Part shown: positions 61,029-64,000 of the stretch, one piece after another
Position numbering within the stretch: the first letter of the stretch is position 1
Layout of the letters: the number at the start of each line of letters is the position of its first letter
Assembly: GCF_011050415.1 (NCBI RefSeq)
Contig: NZ_DRFS01000017.1
Location: 186,001 to 250,000, forward strand
Length of the DNA: 64,000 nt
Origin: Halomonas sp.
Lineage (GTDB): Bacteria > Pseudomonadota > Gammaproteobacteria > Pseudomonadales > Halomonadaceae
Reading direction: 5' to 3'
Notes under the pieces: model-generated
The model's database searches: none
Seen by the model: the letters and a program-made list of their open reading frames with translations, nothing else
Told to the model about the DNA's origin: nothing
Program-made: the position numbers and the translations under genes

Positions 61029-62062
61029 TAGCTCCCCTCCCAGGCATGGATATCGTCAAAGAAGTAGTCCTGCCATGAGGTGGGCTCATTACGAATGGCA
61101 CCGACCTCAAACAGAAACTCTGCCAAGGGGAAGGTATTGTGGGGCACCAGCGAGAAACTCACCTGCTCATCGGTAATGATCGACTCAAGAAAACCGATAT
61201 CCAGCTGCGTACCACTCAGGCGCTGATAGATAGTTGCCGCTTCGCGAGGGTCTTCTTCAATGAAGGTTCTTGCTTCCTCAAGAGCCTCTAAAAACGCTGA
61301 GTAGACCTCAGGGTTATCAGCACGGAATGCCTCGGTGGCGTAAAGCACCGTGGGTGAAACAGGGCCGCCGAGAATTTCGTAGGAGTCGGTGATTTTGTGC
61401 ACGCCTTCGTGCTGAAGCGCCTGATACTGGAAAGGAATAGCGGAGAAGTGGGTGTTGATTTCAGTGCCACCGCTGATCAGTGCCGCCGTGGCATCAGGAT
61501 GAGGCAATGCCACCGTATTGCCTTCCAGGCGGTCAAATTGATCTTGCCCAAAGGTATCCGCCACCGCCTTTTGCAGAAAGCGTGACTGAACAGATACGCC
61601 AACCGCGGGCACGGCAATGCGGTCATTGGCATCAATATCTTCTAGCGTCTGAATATCAGGGTTATTGGTGATCAAAAAGTTAGGAAACTCCCCGAGCGAC
61701 GCCACCCCTTTTACATTTTGGCTGCCATGCGTCCGGTCCCATACCGTTAACAGCGGCCCCACCCCAGCCCCGGCAATATCGATGCTGTTAGAGAGCAGCG
61801 CATCATTAACGGCCGCCCCACCTGAAAGCTGCAGCCACTCCACATCAATATTCACACCGCGCTCGGCACCGTGTTTTTCAATTAGTTCCTGGTCACGCGC
61901 AACGTGGAGCAGCAAATAGGTGATGCCAAACTGTTCGGCGATGCGCAATTGTTCTGCCGCTTGAGCGGGGCTTGCACTTGCCAGCGACACCGCCAGCAGC
62001 GTTGCTAAACCAGAGGTACTAATAAAAGTACTAATAGAAGTACTAATGAGCGTTCGAGTCAT
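61028..62062 (-). CDS. Sulfonate-type ABC transporter substrate-binding protein
   Basis: Periplasmic binding protein of 344 residues of the SsuA/TauA/NrtA family. A signal peptide covers about residues 1-35 (ends SPAQA before AEQLRIAEQ). Family phrases are LLLHVARDQELIEKHGAERG, WLQLSGGAAVNDALLSNSID and GVGPLLTVWDRTHG. A serine/threonine-rich N-terminus repeats STSISTFISTSG. It heads the operon transcribed away from the dioxygenase gene. The ligand is presumably an organosulfonate. Confidence 0.9.
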   Translation of the reverse strand: MTRTLISTSISTFISTSGLATLLAVSLASASPAQAAEQLRIAEQFGITYLLLHVARDQELIEKHGAERGVNIDVEWLQLSGGAAVNDALLSNSIDIAGAGVGPLLTVWDRTHGSQNVKGVASLGEFPNFLITNNPDIQTLEDIDANDRIAVPAVGVSVQSRFLQKAVADTFGQDQFDRLEGNTVALPHPDATAALISGGTEINTHFSAIPFQYQALQHEGVHKITDSYEILGGPVSPTVLYATEAFRADNPEVYSAFLEALEEARTFIEEDPREAATIYQRLSGTQLDIGFLESIITDEQVSFSLVPHNTFPLAEFLFEVGAIRNEPTSWQDYFFDDIHAWEGS

Positions 62063-62280
62063 GGCGGTGCTCCTGAGTATTAAATGTCAGGCCACCTTAT
62101 GGAGTTCTGATATTACTCAGAAGTGAGTTTTCGAGAAGTCCTTATCAGCGCATAACTGAACTACTTATTCTCCGCCTACTGATATCTAAATCATAAAAAG
62201 CACGGTTATTTAAGTTATTTGGGTTCATGAAGAGGCTCTTCGATAGTGAGTTCACACTCCATTTAAAAAGAGCAACACAC

Positions 62281-63231
62281 ATGACACAGGTACAACGCTC
62301 ACAGAGCACTCTTCGTGTACGCCCTTTAAGCGGTCATATCGGTGCCGAAATTGAAGGGTTAGATCTCGCCAGTCTGGCTCTCGACAATCGGGATAACGAA
62401 GGCTTCGCTACGCTTAAATCTTTGTTTCTCCAGTACCAGGTAGTGATTTTGCGTAATCAAACTCTCACGCGGGATCAGCATATCGCGCTGGGTAAACGCT
62501 TTGGCGACCTGCACGTTCACCCTATGGCGAAAGGCCCTGAGGGCTACCCGGAAATTTTCCCCATTGAGGCCGATGCCAACTCGTCTAACGACCCGAAAGC
62601 CATTCGGGGCGGCAAGCGTGCGGTCAACGGTGGCCACTGGCACTCGGATGTTTCTTGCGATGTAGAGCCTCCACTGGGCAGTTTGCTGTACCTACGCGAT
62701 GTGCCTGAATATGGCGGCGACACCCTGTTCAGCAGCGGTTATGCCGCCTATGAAGCGCTTTCGCCCGCCTTACAATCACTGCTTGAAGGCTTAACCGCCG
62801 TTCATTCAGGCGAAGCTACTTATCGCCTCCATTACGGTCATCAAGCGGCTAAAGATCGCAGTCAATTTGGCTTCAACAACGGTGCGGATTACCCTGAAGC
62901 GGTGCATCCCGTGGTGCGCACTCACCCTGAAACCGGGCGCAAAAGCCTGTTTGTCAATCGTGGTTTTACGCGGGAGATTGTTGAGCTTTCCCACACAGAG
63001 AGCCAGGCGCTGCTGGAGTTTCTCTATCGCCACCAGGAAACACCGGAATTCACTGTACGCCTGAATTGGACACCCAACAGCTTGGCTATTTGGGATAACC
63101 GCTGCACCCAGCATCGGGCTATTTTTGATTACTCCGGGCAGGCAAGAAGGGGTGAGCGTGTCACGGTTAAAGGCGACCGCCCCTACTTCAGTGAAACGGC
63201 TGATGTCGTTGAGTGGGGGTTGGTGGGATAG
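62281..63231 (+). CDS. TauD/TfdA-family dioxygenase
   Basis: 2-oxoglutarate-dependent dioxygenase of 316 residues. The iron triad is H121 and D123 in GGHWHSDVSCDVEPPLGSLL, and distal H278 in WDNRCTQHRAIFDYSG. The arginine for 2-oxoglutarate follows in ARRGERVTVKGDRPY. The pattern is that of taurine dioxygenase TauD and alkylsulfatase AtsK, which release sulfite or sulfate from organosulfur compounds. The start at 62281 (MTQVQRSQS) is preferred; an upstream ATG at 62227 lacks the family pattern. It diverges from the sulfonate importer operon, giving import and desulfonation in one locus. Confidence 0.92.
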   Translation: MTQVQRSQSTLRVRPLSGHIGAEIEGLDLASLALDNRDNEGFATLKSLFLQYQVVILRNQTLTRDQHIALGKRFGDLHVHPMAKGPEGYPEIFPIEADANSSNDPKAIRGGKRAVNGGHWHSDVSCDVEPPLGSLLYLRDVPEYGGDTLFSSGYAAYEALSPALQSLLEGLTAVHSGEATYRLHYGHQAAKDRSQFGFNNGADYPEAVHPVVRTHPETGRKSLFVNRGFTREIVELSHTESQALLEFLYRHQETPEFTVRLNWTPNSLAIWDNRCTQHRAIFDYSGQARRGERVTVKGDRPYFSETADVVEWGLVG

Positions 63232-63308
63232 CTATCTATGGTTTGTCCCTTTAGCTCGCAATACTATGGCATTAACACCCGGCCTTGTAACAACGCTGAG
63301 AGGATAAA

Positions 63309-63338
63309 GCCCCTAACGCTCAGTAAAGCGTTAGGGGC
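63309..63338. terminator. Bidirectional-type terminator after the dioxygenase gene
   Basis: GCCCCTAACGCT and AGCGTTAGGGGC form a perfect 12-bp stem with a 6-nt loop. On the minus strand a short TTTAT tract follows, so it mainly serves the convergent gene ending at 63346. Confidence 0.75.
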
Positions 63339-63345
63339 AACTGCT

Positions 63346-64000
63346 TTAGAGAGCCTTAATCAACTCTCCGTAGTCTCCCCCAACGCGTAATACAACAGTT
63401 ACGTCGTTGTCATTGCGATTACGGAAGAACCAACCATGATTGCCGGTAAAGGCGGCTTCTAATTCGCCTTCATCTTCGGGCACGCCGCGGCCTTTCTCAT
63501 AGCTGATTGAGTTGCCATTTCCATCGCCGTGGGTATCGAAATTAAGTGGCCCACCATCAGACACCCAGGCGTATGTTGCGACAGCACCTGCTTCCATTGT
63601 CAGCTTGTACTCAGTGCCCTCACCCGGCGTAAGGGTGAAGCTCACTTCATCGCTCCACGTGGTCACTTCTTCATTCGCTTGGGAGGATGCCTCTTCAGCG
63701 GCCAACGTGTTAACAAGTACTAGGCTAGCCTCGGGCTGCACAACCTCTTGTTCAGCTATATCACCTATAGAGGAGACTGCTTGATCCGACTCTACGCTTG
63801 AAGTCTGCGGAGCAATGGCGGCCGTAGGCTGGTTATCACCTGCTGACTCTTGAGGAGCAGTGGGTTGTGATGCCTGCATAGCGGTGGCTTCGTCGTTGGC
63901 CTGGTCAAGCTCGGCCTCTTCGGCCAGCTGGTTCTTGATTTCACCCATTTCGGTCAGCCCCAACAAGCGGCCCGCGCCGGTAGGGTCGATGGCATACTCT
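63346..64000 (-). CDS. Membrane-anchored acidic protein ('transmembrane anchor protein'), partial
   Basis: The frame is open through the right window edge, so the N-terminus is missing. The visible part begins EYAIDPTGAGRLLGLTEMGE, a phrase I recall from proteins annotated as transmembrane anchor protein, where it follows a single N-terminal helix. A low-complexity acidic linker rich in Ala, Gln, Glu and Thr follows. It ends in a compact C-terminal domain with FTLTPGEGTEYKLTMEAGA, FDTHGDGNGNSISYEKGRG and FTGNHGWFFRNRNDNDVTVV, which looks like a beta-sandwich facing the periplasm. Function unknown. Confidence 0.8.
   Translation of the reverse strand, partial: EYAIDPTGAGRLLGLTEMGEIKNQLAEEAELDQANDEATAMQASQPTAPQESAGDNQPTAAIAPQTSSVESDQAVSSIGDIAEQEVVQPEASLVLVNTLAAEEASSQANEEVTTWSDEVSFTLTPGEGTEYKLTMEAGAVATYAWVSDGGPLNFDTHGDGNGNSISYEKGRGVPEDEGELEAAFTGNHGWFFRNRNDNDVTVVLRVGGDYGELIKAL

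Overview
The window looks like a chromosomal segment of a moderately GC-rich gammaproteobacterium, most likely a Halomonas-type (Halomonadaceae) marine or saline organism. This is inferred from the style of the proteins (acidic, with gluconate TRAP uptake, periplasmic glucan synthesis and many Sec-exported solute-binding proteins) and not from any marker gene. I found no rRNA, tRNA, CRISPR array, insertion sequence or prophage. About 58 protein genes fill the window, and only two gene-free stretches exceed 300 bp.

Layout. 1-3.8 kb: a sugar or polyol ABC importer (two permeases, the first cut by the window edge, plus a binding protein) with its SorC-type regulator. 3.9-8.1 kb: a stand-alone NIF3/YqfO-type domain protein, two Nudix hydrolases, then a tightly coupled run of CoA pyrophosphatase, 2OG-Fe(II) oxygenase, PAS histidine kinase and FixJ-type regulator. 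8.2-12.6 kb: L,D-transpeptidase, PRC-barrel protein, OsmC peroxidase, EamA exporter and MOSC protein. 12.6-17.5 kb: a gluconate module (TRAP transporter, gluconokinase, LacI-type GntR) with a perfect GntR-like palindrome and five 15-bp tandem repeats upstream. 17.5-27.7 kb: ohrR-ohr, a frameshifted aspartate/glutamate racemase, a YghU-like GST, MprF, a DUF421 protein, an LpxR-like outer-membrane protein, YaeQ, a second GST and a LysE exporter. 27.7-33.0 kb: a fatty-acid beta-oxidation operon. 33-43.3 kb: an MFS transporter, a methyltransferase, a VOC protein, an LpxL-type acyltransferase between two paralogous small membrane proteins, ManC, a membrane sulfatase-like protein, OpgG and an FkbM methyltransferase.

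The most unusual region is 43.3-51.6 kb. It combines three enzymes of the riboflavin/pteridine type (creatininase-family amidohydrolase, GTP cyclohydrolase II with a decayed RibB domain, stand-alone RibD reductase domain) with a PTPS/QueD homologue that lacks canonical active-site residues. It also holds a zinc-ligand-poor MDR dehydrogenase, a glycosyltransferase-methyltransferase fusion, a lysyl-PG-synthase-type membrane protein and a CDP-alcohol phosphatidyltransferase. The set looks like a pathway turning GTP into a modified pteridine or pyrimidine that is glycosylated, methylated and possibly attached to or moved with a membrane lipid. I do not know an established product for it.

51.8-63.2 kb is a sulfur-supply region: CysB, the sulfate importer Sbp-CysTWA, a degenerate EAL-domain protein, and a sulfonate-type ABC importer with a threonine-synthase-like PLP enzyme and a TauD-type dioxygenase. 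The window ends inside a membrane-anchored protein gene.
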